Assembly (NCBI RefSeq): GCF_036248275.1
Contig: NZ_CP109181.1
Span: 1,116,001 to 1,180,000, forward strand
Origin: Streptomyces sp. NBC_01716
Lineage (GTDB): Bacteria > Actinomycetota > Actinomycetes > Streptomycetales > Streptomycetaceae
Direction of reading: 5' to 3'
Length of the DNA: 64,000 bases
Made by a program: the position numbers and the translations under genes
Notes under the pieces: generated by a model
What the model was told of the DNA's origin: nothing
Databases searched by the model: none
The model's input: the letters and a program-made list of their open reading frames with translations, nothing else
Part shown: piece by piece, positions 41,712-50,187 of the stretch
How the letters are laid out: each line of letters opens with the position of its first letter
Numbering within the stretch: the stretch's first letter is position 1

Positions 41712-42547
41712 CGCGACGTCGCCTCCTGCGCGATCTCGTCCAGTCGGTATCCAGGGGTGCCCCCGGTGAGGGGCATGACGGTCAGCGAGAGGCCGCCGTC
41801 GACGGGCAGATCGACGCCGGTGATGTGCCCGGCGCGCGGACCGGCGAGAAAGACCACCGCCTGGGCGATGTCCTCGGCGCGTCCGATCTTCCGCATGGGC
41901 GAGACCGCTTCGCGGTAGCGCCGGTTCGCCTTCGCGGCGGCGTCCTCCGGGTCGCCGAAGGACCCGCGGGTGAGGCCGGTGTCCGTCGGGCCTGGCGAGA
42001 CGCAGTTGGCACGGATCCCGTAGCGGCCCCATTCGACCGCCATCTGCTGGATCATCACCCGGAGAGCCGCCTTGCTGGCGCTGTACATCCCCAGGGGCGG
42101 GGTCGGATGGGTGGCGGAGATCGAGGCCGTGGCGACGATGGAACCGCGCGAGTCACGCAGCGCCGGGAAGGCCGCCCGCGCCAGCAGGAAGGTCGCCCGG
42201 GTGTTGACGTCGAACGTCCGCTGATAGGCGTCGAGGCTGAGATCCTCGATCGCGCCGACGGAACTGATCCCGGCGTTGCTCACGAGAGCGTCGAGACCGC
42301 CGAAGGCCGAGACGGCTTCTTCCACCGCCTCGCCGACCGCCGGCGGATCGCTCAGGTCGACGGCCACTGGCAGGCAGTCGGCCCCTGTCCCCCGTAGCTC
42401 CGAGGCGAGCGACCGGATGGAATCGGCGTCGCGGTCCAGCAGTGCCAGCCGCACCTGCCCGGCTCCGTCACTCCCGGCCGCCCGCGCGGCCAGCGTCGCC
42501 ACCGCGTGCCCGATCCCACTGCCCGCACCCGTGATGACGTATCGCAC
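41708..42547 (-). CDS. SDR-family oxidoreductase
   Basis: A 279-residue short-chain dehydrogenase. GTG 42547 chosen because GGAGG lies five bases upstream and the protein then starts VRYVITGAGSGIGHAVA; an ATG at 42565 would sit next to the operator. Cofactor motif TGAGSGIG, NAG in VSNAGISS, catalytic YSASKAALR. First gene of the SDR-P450-MFS unit; likely oxidises the alcohol that a P450 makes. Confidence 0.85.
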   Translation of the reverse strand: MRYVITGAGSGIGHAVATLAARAAGSDGAGQVRLALLDRDADSIRSLASELRGTGADCLPVAVDLSDPPAVGEAVEEAVSAFGGLDALVSNAGISSVGAIEDLSLDAYQRTFDVNTRATFLLARAAFPALRDSRGSIVATASISATHPTPPLGMYSASKAALRVMIQQMAVEWGRYGIRANCVSPGPTDTGLTRGSFGDPEDAAAKANRRYREAVSPMRKIGRAEDIAQAVVFLAGPRAGHITGVDLPVDGGLSLTVMPLTGGTPGYRLDEIAQEATSR

Positions 42548-42569
42548 CGGAACCTCCAGATTCATTCAT

Positions 42570-42616
42570 TTAGCTATGTGAAATAACACGATAGAAGTGA
42601 GGCCCCCCACCGTCAA
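42570..42616 (-). promoter_or_regulatory. Promoter and island operator copy 9 (upstream of SDR-P450-MFS operon)
   Basis: Minus-strand TTGACG (42616-42611), exactly 17 bp, TATCGT (42593-42588). The operator TTAGCTATGTGAAA (42570-42583) covers the predicted start point, about 23 bp before the GTG. Confidence 0.65.
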
Positions 42617-42625
42617 GGGACATGC

Positions 42626-43873
42626 TCAGCCCATGAGCCGGATCGGCATGGCGAGGGGAGTCCGCAGCGAACGGCCGCCCCAGCGGAGGTCGGCCTCGAC
42701 CAGTCTCGCGCCGGGAAACCCGCGTACGACGGCGCCGAACAGCGCCGTCGCCTCCATTCGCGCCAGACCGGCCCCCAGACAGAAGTGCGGTCCGAGGCCG
42801 AGCGAGACATGCGCGCGACTGTCCGGGCGCTCGATGTCCAGCTCGTCCGCGCGCCCGAAGACGGCGGGGTCCCGGTTGGCCGCGGCGAGAACACCGATGA
42901 CCGTGTCACCGGCCTCGACCGGCACGCTGTCGATCTCCCGGCTCTCCTTCGCGACGTACGGAAGGAAGTGCGCCGGCGTGACGAATCGGAGCAGTTCCTC
43001 GACCGCGGCCGGGACCCGCTCCGGTTCCGCGACGAGCCTGTCCCACTGATCCGGGTGGCGCAGCAGCTCAAGAAGGCCGATGGCCAGCAGATTGCTGGTC
43101 GTCTCGTGACCGGCGAAGATCATCAGTGCCACCATGGCCATCGCCTCCTCGTGGGAGACCGCGCCGCTCTTCTCCGAATCCAGGAGCGCGGCCACGAGGC
43201 CCGTCTCGGAGCCGCTCGCCCGCTGGCGCGCGACGAGCACGTCGATATAGGCCATCAGCTGCCGATAGGCCTCGTCGGCCTCGATCGCCGCCCTTTCGGA
43301 GTCTGCGTTGAACTTGTTCTCAGCGATCTTCTGGGCCCATGAGTGGACCATGTCGAGGTCGTCGATCGGGATACCCAGGAGATCACCGAGAACCTGGAGA
43401 GGGAGTGAGTAGGCGAACTTCTTGAAGTCGGCCTCACCGCCGCCCGCCGCGAGTGAGGCCAGATTACGGTCGACCCGTTCGGTCACCTTGCTCTGCATCT
43501 CGCGAGCCAGGCTGCGCGCCGAGAACGGCGGCTGGACGGCCTTGCGCACACGTGGGTGGTCCGGCGGATCCATCCGTACCAGCTGATGGAACTCCTGGTC
43601 GAGAACACGGCCGAAGGCGGCACCCCCATGAGGGCTGAACTCCCGCGTCGCACGCTCGTAGCGGGCGGAGGTCTTCGTCCCCTGACGGCTGTAGAGAATG
43701 TTGTTGTCCCCCAGCAGCTCCCGCACCTGCTCGTGCCGGCTCAGAATCACCACATCCCCCTTCTTCCACACGGGGATCTCGTCGCGGAGCCGGTTCCAGA
43801 TGGGATAGGGATCCGCGAGCCTCTCGCCGTCTCCGGCCAGCAGCGCGGTCACGTCATCCCGCAGAGCGTTCAT
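42626..43873 (-). CDS. Cytochrome P450, second copy
   Basis: A 415-residue bacterial P450. I-helix IFAGHETTSNLL, ExxR in VEELLRFVTP, heme loop LGLGPHFCLGAGLAR with Cys365; the usual first Phe of this loop is Leu. The sequence differs clearly from the first copy, so it represents another CYP family. ATG overlaps the stop of the upstream quinone-oxidoreductase-like gene. Both P450s are likely to share the island's ferredoxin system. Confidence 0.9.
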   Translation of the reverse strand: MNALRDDVTALLAGDGERLADPYPIWNRLRDEIPVWKKGDVVILSRHEQVRELLGDNNILYSRQGTKTSARYERATREFSPHGGAAFGRVLDQEFHQLVRMDPPDHPRVRKAVQPPFSARSLAREMQSKVTERVDRNLASLAAGGGEADFKKFAYSLPLQVLGDLLGIPIDDLDMVHSWAQKIAENKFNADSERAAIEADEAYRQLMAYIDVLVARQRASGSETGLVAALLDSEKSGAVSHEEAMAMVALMIFAGHETTSNLLAIGLLELLRHPDQWDRLVAEPERVPAAVEELLRFVTPAHFLPYVAKESREIDSVPVEAGDTVIGVLAAANRDPAVFGRADELDIERPDSRAHVSLGLGPHFCLGAGLARMEATALFGAVVRGFPGARLVEADLRWGGRSLRTPLAMPIRLMG

Positions 43874-44862
43874 GCCTGCACCTCCACTACGAGCTTGCCG
43901 ACGACGCGACCGGTGAGCAGATCGGCGAATGCCGAACCCGCGGCGGCCCAGCCGGATGCCAGGTGAATCTCCTGGTCGAGCGCTCCCGACGCGATCATGT
44001 CCGCGAGCGCACGGCGCGCGTCGGCGTTCTCCGCGGCGAAGTCGGCGGCCCGGAAACCCTGGACGGTCAGCGAACGGGTCACCAGCCGGAACCAGTTGTC
44101 CAGGGGCAGCGGCGGGATCACCGCAGCGCCGATGCCGGACATCTGCCCGCACAGGGCGACGCGGCCGAGCGGTCGAAGCCGCTCGACGAGCCGTGCGGAA
44201 GCCTCGCCCCACACATTGTCGAAGACCGCGTGCAGACCGTCGGGCGCCAGGCGGTCGATCTCGGCCTGCCAGTCCTCGCGACGGTGGTCGACAGCGGGGA
44301 TGCCGAGTCGGTCAAGGCCGTCCACCTTCTCCGGGCCACCCACGAGGCCGATGACATCGGCGCCGCTCGCTGCGATGAGCTGTGCGGCGACCTGGCCCAC
44401 CCCGCCGAAGGCGCCCGTGACCACGATCTTCTCGCCCGTACGCGGGCGGAGCACCCGCGTCACGCCGAAGTAGGCCGTCAGGCCGGTCAGTCCGAGCAGA
44501 CCGACGGCGTGATGAAGGGCCACGCCGTCCGGAGCGTCGTACCGCTCGGCAGCGGTGGCCGGGACGCACACCTTCGTGGCCCAGGCGCCCGGCGCGATCA
44601 CGGTGTCGCCCACGGCGAATCCGTCAGCGCGGGACTCCACCACGGTGCCGACGATGCCCGCGGGCGGGACGAAGCCGGAGCTCTCCGACCGGAGACGGAT
44701 CCGCTGCGAAGGATCCAGGGAGGCGTACCGAACGTCGACGACGATCTCGCCGTCCGCCGCGCCCGGCAACCGCCGCTCGACCACCTCGAACGAACCGGCG
44801 GTGATCGGATCCGCGCCGTCATGGGTGAGCCGGGCTTCGTATGTGGTGGCCGACGCCGCCAT
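43870..44862 (-). CDS. MDR-family NADP-dependent reductase (zinc-free, PTGR/CurA-like)
   Basis: A 330-residue medium-chain reductase. VRYASLDPSQRIRL, PPAGIVGTVVES, and the cofactor segment VVTGAFGGVGQVAAQLIAAS are typical of the prostaglandin-reductase/leukotriene-dehydrogenase group, which reduces alpha,beta-unsaturated ketones. Zinc-binding cysteines are absent. First gene of a two-gene unit with P450 2; operator copy 10 lies 27 bp upstream. Confidence 0.8.
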   Translation of the reverse strand: MAASATTYEARLTHDGADPITAGSFEVVERRLPGAADGEIVVDVRYASLDPSQRIRLRSESSGFVPPAGIVGTVVESRADGFAVGDTVIAPGAWATKVCVPATAAERYDAPDGVALHHAVGLLGLTGLTAYFGVTRVLRPRTGEKIVVTGAFGGVGQVAAQLIAASGADVIGLVGGPEKVDGLDRLGIPAVDHRREDWQAEIDRLAPDGLHAVFDNVWGEASARLVERLRPLGRVALCGQMSGIGAAVIPPLPLDNWFRLVTRSLTVQGFRAADFAAENADARRALADMIASGALDQEIHLASGWAAAGSAFADLLTGRVVGKLVVEVQA

Positions 44863-44888
44863 GGGGTCCCCTTCACATCCAACGATAA

Positions 44889-44902
44889 ATCAGCATGGTT
44901 AA
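44889..44902. promoter_or_regulatory. Island operator copy 10 (upstream of MDR-P450 operon)
   Basis: Minus-strand TTAACCATGCTGAT. It matches the TTARCCATG half exactly. No clear -35/-10 pair was found next to it. Confidence 0.5.
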
Positions 44903-44966
44903 TCGAATCTGCCGCCGTCCCTCCCTGGACAGCTCACGAGAGCCGGCCGCCGAGGGCGGAGGCGCC

Positions 44967-46049
44967 CTACCGGAGAGGGTCCACGGTGCGGTGGCCGCCG
45001 ACGGCCGCCGCCAGACGTGCGAGGTGGTGGCGCCGATCGCCCAGAAGGTGCTCGATGGTGGTGAGCCGCATCGCGTAATGGCCGACCTGGTACTCCATCG
45101 TCAGGCCGATCCCACCGTGCAACTGGATCGCCTCCTGGCCGATATGACGGCCGGACTCGGCTGCCCGGAGCTTGGCCCGCGACGCGGCCTCGATGCCTTC
45201 GGCCTCGTCGCCGTCCGCGAGCACCATCGACGCCCAGAGCACGGTGCTGCGTGCGAGTTCGAGGGAGACATACATGTCGGAGGCGCGGAAGGCGAGGTTC
45301 TGGAACGCGCTCAGCGGCTTCCCGAACTGGTGGCGGTCGCGCAGATGGTCGCGGGTCATCTCCAGCGCGCGCTCCATGGCGCCGAGCGCCTCATGCGCGT
45401 AGGCCACCCGCGCACGCGCTCGCGCGTACTCGATCGTGCCGGTCGCGTCGGCCGTCGGGTCACCGAGGGGCTCCGCGGCGGTTCCGTCGAAGGTCACCCG
45501 GGCGGCGCGCCCCCCGTCGTAAGTGCTGAACGAGGTCCGCTCGCCCTGGGCCGTCGTGAAAAGCGCCGGTGTTCCGCCGGCCTCGGCGACCACCACGAGC
45601 AGGTCCGCCCTCGCTCCATTGAGCACCGGCGAGACGCTGCCGTCCAGCACCCAGCGGTCACCGTCGCACCGGGCGGCGACCCCCGGACCACCCACGTACG
45701 CCGGCAGGACAACGCCCTCCGCGATCCCGGAGACATCGGCGCCGGCCCGCGCGAGGAGTCCGCCGCAGAGTACGACGGCCTCGACGAAGGGCTCGGGGGC
45801 CAGCACGCGCCCCATCTCCTCCGCCACCAGCCCGACCTCGACGGGTCCTGCGCCCATACCGCCGGCCTCCTCCGGGAACGGCAGACCGAGGACTCCCATC
45901 TCGGCCAGCCGGGACCACATGCCCTCGTCGAAGCCCGGGTCCCCGGCCGTGGCCTCGCGGCGGCCGTCGATCGTGGCGTAGGTCTTGCTCAGCAGACCAC
46001 GTACGGCGTCCCGGAGGGCGCGCTGCTCGTCGGTGTGGTCGAAGTCCAT
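44967..46049 (-). CDS. Acyl-CoA dehydrogenase, small subunit-like
   Basis: A 360-residue acyl-CoA dehydrogenase. FTDEQ-type start (MDFDHTDEQRALRDAVRG), GLPFPEEAGGMGAGPVEVGL, RHQFGKPLSAFQNLAF, and the C-terminal AIQLHGGIGLTMEYQVGHYA. The central domain is diverged, as in the partner subunits of alpha2beta2 steroid-type dehydrogenases. Its ATG is four bases from the stop of the second acyl-CoA dehydrogenase gene, so a heterotetramer is likely. Confidence 0.8.
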   Translation of the reverse strand: MDFDHTDEQRALRDAVRGLLSKTYATIDGRREATAGDPGFDEGMWSRLAEMGVLGLPFPEEAGGMGAGPVEVGLVAEEMGRVLAPEPFVEAVVLCGGLLARAGADVSGIAEGVVLPAYVGGPGVAARCDGDRWVLDGSVSPVLNGARADLLVVVAEAGGTPALFTTAQGERTSFSTYDGGRAARVTFDGTAAEPLGDPTADATGTIEYARARARVAYAHEALGAMERALEMTRDHLRDRHQFGKPLSAFQNLAFRASDMYVSLELARSTVLWASMVLADGDEAEGIEAASRAKLRAAESGRHIGQEAIQLHGGIGLTMEYQVGHYAMRLTTIEHLLGDRRHHLARLAAAVGGHRTVDPLR

Positions 46050-46052
46050 GTC

Positions 46053-47204
46053 TCAGAGCCCCAGGATCGTGCCGGCGATGATCTGTCGTTGCACCTCGTT
46101 GGAGCCGCCGTAGATGCTGGCGGCCCGCAGATGGAGGTACGAGGGTGCCGCCGGGCGCGTCCACGCCGGCGCCCCCGCGGCCGGGTCACTGGAAAGTCCT
46201 TGCTCGCCCGCGAGGTTGAGCACGAGCTCGGTGACCGCCTGCTGCAACTCGGATCCCGCGAGCTTGAGGACGGAGGAGGCGGGCTGGGCCTTGCCGTCCG
46301 AGGACTCGGCGGCGACCCGGATCGAGGTGAGCTCGATCGCCAGCAGGTCGTTCTCCAGCCGTGCGAAGTCCGCCGCCAGAAGCGGATCCTCGCGCAGCCG
46401 GTCCCCGGCCCACGTCTTGGCCTCCGCCAGCAGCCACTTGGTTCCGCCCACACCCGCGATCCCCGCGCGCTCGTTGCCGAGGAGGAACTTGGCGTAGTGC
46501 CATCCGTGGTTCTCCTGACCGACGAGGTTGTCGGCAGGCACCCGGACGTCCTGGAAGAAGACCTCGTTGACAAGGCTCCCGCCGTCGATGAGCCGGATCG
46601 GCCGGACGGTGACACCCGGCGTCGTCATGTCGATGAGGAGGAAGGAGATACCGGCCTGCTTGCGGGGAGCGTCCGGATCGGTGCGTACCAGGGTGAAGAT
46701 CCAGTCGCCGTACTGGGCATAGGAGGTCCAGGTCTTCTGGCCGTTGACGACGTAGTGGTCGCCGTCGCGCACGGCCGAGGTGCGCAGAGCGGCCAGGTCC
46801 GATCCGGCGTCGGGCTCGGAGAATCCCTGCGACCACCAGATCCCGGCGTTCCGCGTGGCGGGCAGAAAGCGCTCCTTGACCTGCTGGGAGCCGAACGCGG
46901 CGATGACGGGGCCGACCATGGAGGCGTTGAACGTGATCGGCGGCGGGACGCAGGCCGCCCGCATCTCCTCGTGCCAGATGTGCCGCTGGAGCGGAGTCCA
47001 GTCCTTGCCGCCCCATTCGACCGGCCAGTTGGGCACGGCGATCCCGGCGGCGTCGAGCGTTCGCATGGACTCGACCATCTGCTCCTTGGTGAGGTCCTCG
47101 CGGGCCGCCACCGTGTCCCGGATGTGCCGCGGCACCTGGGTGGTGAAGAACTCCCGCAGTTCGGCACGGAAGGCCGCGTCCTCAGGTGACAACCTCAGTT
47201 TCAT
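46053..47204 (-). CDS. Acyl-CoA dehydrogenase, catalytic-type subunit
   Basis: A 383-residue acyl-CoA dehydrogenase. ATG 47204 has AAGGAG five bases upstream. Flavin-binding WWSQGFSEPDAGSDLAAL and KTWTSYAQYGDW are intact. The MCAD-type catalytic Glu (YEGT) is Gly here (IYGGSNEVQ), but Glu245 in LLGNERAGIAG occupies the isovaleryl-CoA-dehydrogenase/FadE26 base position. That placement is typical for branched or steroid-like acyl chains. Paired with the next gene in one unit. Confidence 0.85.
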   Translation of the reverse strand: MKLRLSPEDAAFRAELREFFTTQVPRHIRDTVAAREDLTKEQMVESMRTLDAAGIAVPNWPVEWGGKDWTPLQRHIWHEEMRAACVPPPITFNASMVGPVIAAFGSQQVKERFLPATRNAGIWWSQGFSEPDAGSDLAALRTSAVRDGDHYVVNGQKTWTSYAQYGDWIFTLVRTDPDAPRKQAGISFLLIDMTTPGVTVRPIRLIDGGSLVNEVFFQDVRVPADNLVGQENHGWHYAKFLLGNERAGIAGVGGTKWLLAEAKTWAGDRLREDPLLAADFARLENDLLAIELTSIRVAAESSDGKAQPASSVLKLAGSELQQAVTELVLNLAGEQGLSSDPAAGAPAWTRPAAPSYLHLRAASIYGGSNEVQRQIIAGTILGL

Positions 47205-47257
47205 GCCGCTCCTTCGAGGCGTTCGCCGAGGACGGGGGCAGCACCCCCGGAGATTCA

Positions 47258-47311
47258 CTTAACATCGCTAAATAACACCCTCACCGTTGCATGGCTCACG
47301 AGTCGTGTCAA
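47258..47311 (-). promoter_or_regulatory. Promoter region with island operator copies 11 and 12 (upstream of ACAD pair)
   Basis: Minus-strand TTAGCGATGTTAAG (47271-47258) and TGAGCCATGCAACG (47298-47285). A TTGACA at 47311-47306 is followed after 17 bp by the poor -10 AACGGT (47288-47283), on which the second copy lies. This is the last motif copy seen and marks the island's right edge. Confidence 0.5.
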
Positions 47312-47625
47312 GAACATCTCCGGGCCCGCCCGCACCCCCGCCCCGTCGGCGACGGCCACCGACCCTCCACCCACCACCACAGGCCGCCCTCAAGCCGGGG
47401 ACTTCCCTGACCGCCCCCAACGAGAGGAATCATCCGATCTCATGAGGTGGAGCGAGATCATTTCGAGCGATCAGACGCCATGGATGCGAATAAATAGGGC
47501 TCAAGGGAATCGAGCGGACCGTATAGATCGGATGCTTGGACGTCCTAACCCTTGACGCGTTCCTCGTATTTTATGAATAGTTGCCGACGACACTCTGCGT
47601 GAAGCCCGTTGGAAGGGACCCAACT
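47312..47625. repeat. Non-coding region with separated inverted repeat before the GH95 gene
   Basis: No gene is seen between the ACAD promoter and the GH95 start. The 3' half is A+T-rich. CATCCGATC (47431-47439, in AATCATCCGATCT) recurs inverted as GATCGGATG at 47526-47534, 86 bp away, and could be a regulator site for sugar-responsive control. TTGACG (47552-47557) with AATAGT 18 bp on is a possible weak promoter. Confidence 0.4.
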
Positions 47626-49995
47626 GTGCCCGCTTCGTCTCGTCGCGATTTTCTCCGCATCACCGGAACAGCCGCGGGCGGCGGTCTCGCCCTCGCCGGT
47701 GGACTCCGCCCATTCGCGGCCCATGCCGCCCCCGTTCGCCCCTCCGGCGTGGACCTCGTACCGGAGAGCAAGGCCACGGCAATCTGGTACACCACGCCCG
47801 CAGTTGAGGCGAGCATCATGCAAGAGGCCCTGCCCGTCGGCAATGGCCGGCTCGGCGCGCTGGCCGGGTGCGATCCGGTGGACGACTACCTCTACCTCAC
47901 CGACGGCGCCTTCTGGACCGGCGGCCGTAACGACAAGCTGACCGACGACGGCCAACTCCCCTACGGCGCCGATGACTTCGGAAGCTTCGGGCTGCTGGCC
48001 AAGCTCCGTGTCGCACTGCCCGGCCACTCGGGCGAGGCGGTGAGCGACTACCGCCGCCAACTCGACCTGAGCAACGGCGTGGTGTCGGCGCGCTATCGAC
48101 ACCGCGGCGTCCGGTATCGCCGCGAGATCTACGCCAGCCACCCGGACGATGTGATCGTCGTCCGGCTCACCGGTGACGGCCCCCACACCGGCACGATCTC
48201 CCTGTCCGGCACGCACGAGGAGACCACGTCCGGGGACAAGGGCGGGTTGTCGTTCAGCGGGACGCTGGGCAACGACCTTCGCTACGCCGCGGCCGTGACA
48301 GCGGTCAGTGCCACCGGCCGGGTCCGCGTGGAGAACGACAGAATCACCTTCGCCGGCTGCCGTGAACTGCTGATCGTGGTCTGTGGAGGCACCGACTACT
48401 TCCCCGACGCCGCGAAGAACTTCCGCGATGCGGCCACCGCTCCCCTCACCGTTGCCCGCGCCAAGGTGGCCGCCGCCGCGAAGGTCTCCGGTGGCACGTT
48501 GCTGGACACCCATGTGGCCGACTACCAGCGCCTGTACAACCGGTTCAGCATTGACCTGGGCGAGTCGTCGCAGGTCCAGCGCTCGCTGGACTCGTGGTCG
48601 CGCGTCGCGGTGCGGCACACCGACCGGTCGACGCCGGACCCCGAGCTTGAGGCCACGTACGTCCAGTACGGCCGCTACCTCACGATCACCGGATCCCGCG
48701 ACTGGCTCCCAATGAACCTCCAGGGCATCTGGGTGCACAACAACAAGCCGGACTGGTACGCCGATTACCACACCGACATCAACGTCCAGATGAACTACTG
48801 GCTGGCCGACCCCGCCGGACTGGGCGAGAACTCCCTCGCCCTCGCCGAGTACTGCGTGTCCCAACTTCCCGTGTGGACCGATGTCACCAAGCGGCTCTAC
48901 AACAACGAGAAGAACAGATTCCGTAACAGCACCGGGGACATCGCCGGTTGGGCGGTGGCGTTCTCCACCAACATTCACGGGGGCAGCGGCTGGGTCTGGC
49001 ACCCGTCCGGCAACGCCTGGCTCTGCAATTCGCTCTGGCGCCACTACGAGTACAGCCAGGACCGGGACTATCTCAAGCTGATCTACCCCGTCCTCAAGGG
49101 CGCGGCGGAATTCTGGCGGGCCCGGCTGATCACCGAGACGGTCACCGATCCGGACGGGACCAAGCGTGAGGTGCTGATCGACGACACCGCGTGGTCACCG
49201 GAGCACGGCCCGGACGGCAAGGGCAACACCTACGGGCAGGAGCTGGTGTGGGAGCTCTTCGAGGAGTTCGGTACGGCAGCGGCGGTGCTGGGCCGGGACG
49301 AGGAACTGGCGGCCGAACTCGCCGCGATGCAGGCCAGGCTCTATCTGCCCCGGGTCAGCCCGAAGACCGGCTGGCTGGAGGAGTGGATGAGCCCGGAGAA
49401 CCTCGGTGAGACCACGCACCGTCATCTCTCCCCGCTGATCGGTTTCTACCCCGGCGACAGGATCGCCGCGGACACCAGCCCCGCGAAACTCCTCGACGGT
49501 GTCCGCGAACTGCTCACCGCACGCGGCATGGACAGCTACGGCTGGGCGTGCGCGTGGCGGTCGTTGTGCTGGTCACGCCTGAAGGAGGCGGAGAAGGCGT
49601 ACCAGCTCTACCTGACGATTCTGCGACCGTCGATGAACAACGGGAACGGCACGTCGGCCAACTGGTTCGACATGTACAGCCAGGGCAGTTACACGATCTT
49701 CCAGATCGACGCGAACCTGGGCGGCGCCGCCGCCGCTCTGGAGATGATCCTCTACTCCCGGCCGGACGTGATCGAGTTGCTGCCGGCTCTCCCCCGTGCG
49801 TGGGCCGCCAAGGGTTCGGTGAGCGGCGTCGGGGCTCGCGGCGGCTTCGAGGTGGACCTGTCCTGGCGCGACGGCAAGGCGACGACGGCGACCGTCCGCA
49901 GCGTCGGCGGCCGCACGACCGAGCTGCGGGCCGGCGCCTTCCGCAAGCGGATCACCCTGAAGCCCGGCGAATCCATCAAGGTGCGCATCTCCTGA
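47626..49995 (+). CDS. Tat-exported glycoside hydrolase family 95 protein (alpha-L-fucosidase/galactosidase-like)
   Basis: A 789-residue enzyme. GTG 47626 follows GGAAGGGA and gives the twin-arginine signal SSRRDFLRITGTAAGG. GH95 landmarks: EALPVGNGRLGALAGC in the N-terminal beta-domain, LPMNLQGIWVHNN and DINVQMNYWLADPAG at the start of the (alpha/alpha)6 barrel, TYGQELVWELFEEFG, and THRHLSPLIGFYPGDRI. It should release terminal L-fucose or L-galactose from plant or host glycans outside the cell. No sugar transporter adjoins. It ends before a strong hairpin. Confidence 0.85.
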   Translation: MPASSRRDFLRITGTAAGGGLALAGGLRPFAAHAAPVRPSGVDLVPESKATAIWYTTPAVEASIMQEALPVGNGRLGALAGCDPVDDYLYLTDGAFWTGGRNDKLTDDGQLPYGADDFGSFGLLAKLRVALPGHSGEAVSDYRRQLDLSNGVVSARYRHRGVRYRREIYASHPDDVIVVRLTGDGPHTGTISLSGTHEETTSGDKGGLSFSGTLGNDLRYAAAVTAVSATGRVRVENDRITFAGCRELLIVVCGGTDYFPDAAKNFRDAATAPLTVARAKVAAAAKVSGGTLLDTHVADYQRLYNRFSIDLGESSQVQRSLDSWSRVAVRHTDRSTPDPELEATYVQYGRYLTITGSRDWLPMNLQGIWVHNNKPDWYADYHTDINVQMNYWLADPAGLGENSLALAEYCVSQLPVWTDVTKRLYNNEKNRFRNSTGDIAGWAVAFSTNIHGGSGWVWHPSGNAWLCNSLWRHYEYSQDRDYLKLIYPVLKGAAEFWRARLITETVTDPDGTKREVLIDDTAWSPEHGPDGKGNTYGQELVWELFEEFGTAAAVLGRDEELAAELAAMQARLYLPRVSPKTGWLEEWMSPENLGETTHRHLSPLIGFYPGDRIAADTSPAKLLDGVRELLTARGMDSYGWACAWRSLCWSRLKEAEKAYQLYLTILRPSMNNGNGTSANWFDMYSQGSYTIFQIDANLGGAAAALEMILYSRPDVIELLPALPRAWAAKGSVSGVGARGGFEVDLSWRDGKATTATVRSVGGRTTELRAGAFRKRITLKPGESIKVRIS

Positions 49996-50053
49996 GCCGA
50001 CATGGACCGGTCGGGCCAGGGGTCCGTCCGCCGTTCGTCGCACCGCTTCCCGG

Positions 50054-50088
50054 CCGTCCGCTCCACATGCGGTGGGTGGAGCGGACGG
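50054..50088 (+). terminator. Terminator of the GH95 gene
   Basis: Perfect 13-bp stem CCGTCCGCTCCAC (50054-50066) / GTGGAGCGGACGG (50076-50088) with a 9-nt loop. Confidence 0.8.
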
Positions 50089-50187
50089 TCCGTGTCATGT
50101 GGGGCGCCTCCACGCCGAGGGCCGCCGGATGGTGAGCACCTGCGCGGGGCGGCTTCAGACGAACTACGCCCGTCACCGCGATGGCTA

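Noticed and set aside
13698..47204. A secondary-metabolite biosynthetic cluster (P450s, SnoaL-like proteins, acyl-CoA ligase, MFS pump)
   Set aside because: No PKS, NRPS, terpene synthase, RiPP precursor or glycosyltransferase is present; CoA-transferases, dehydrogenases, crotonases and a LIV importer point to catabolism.
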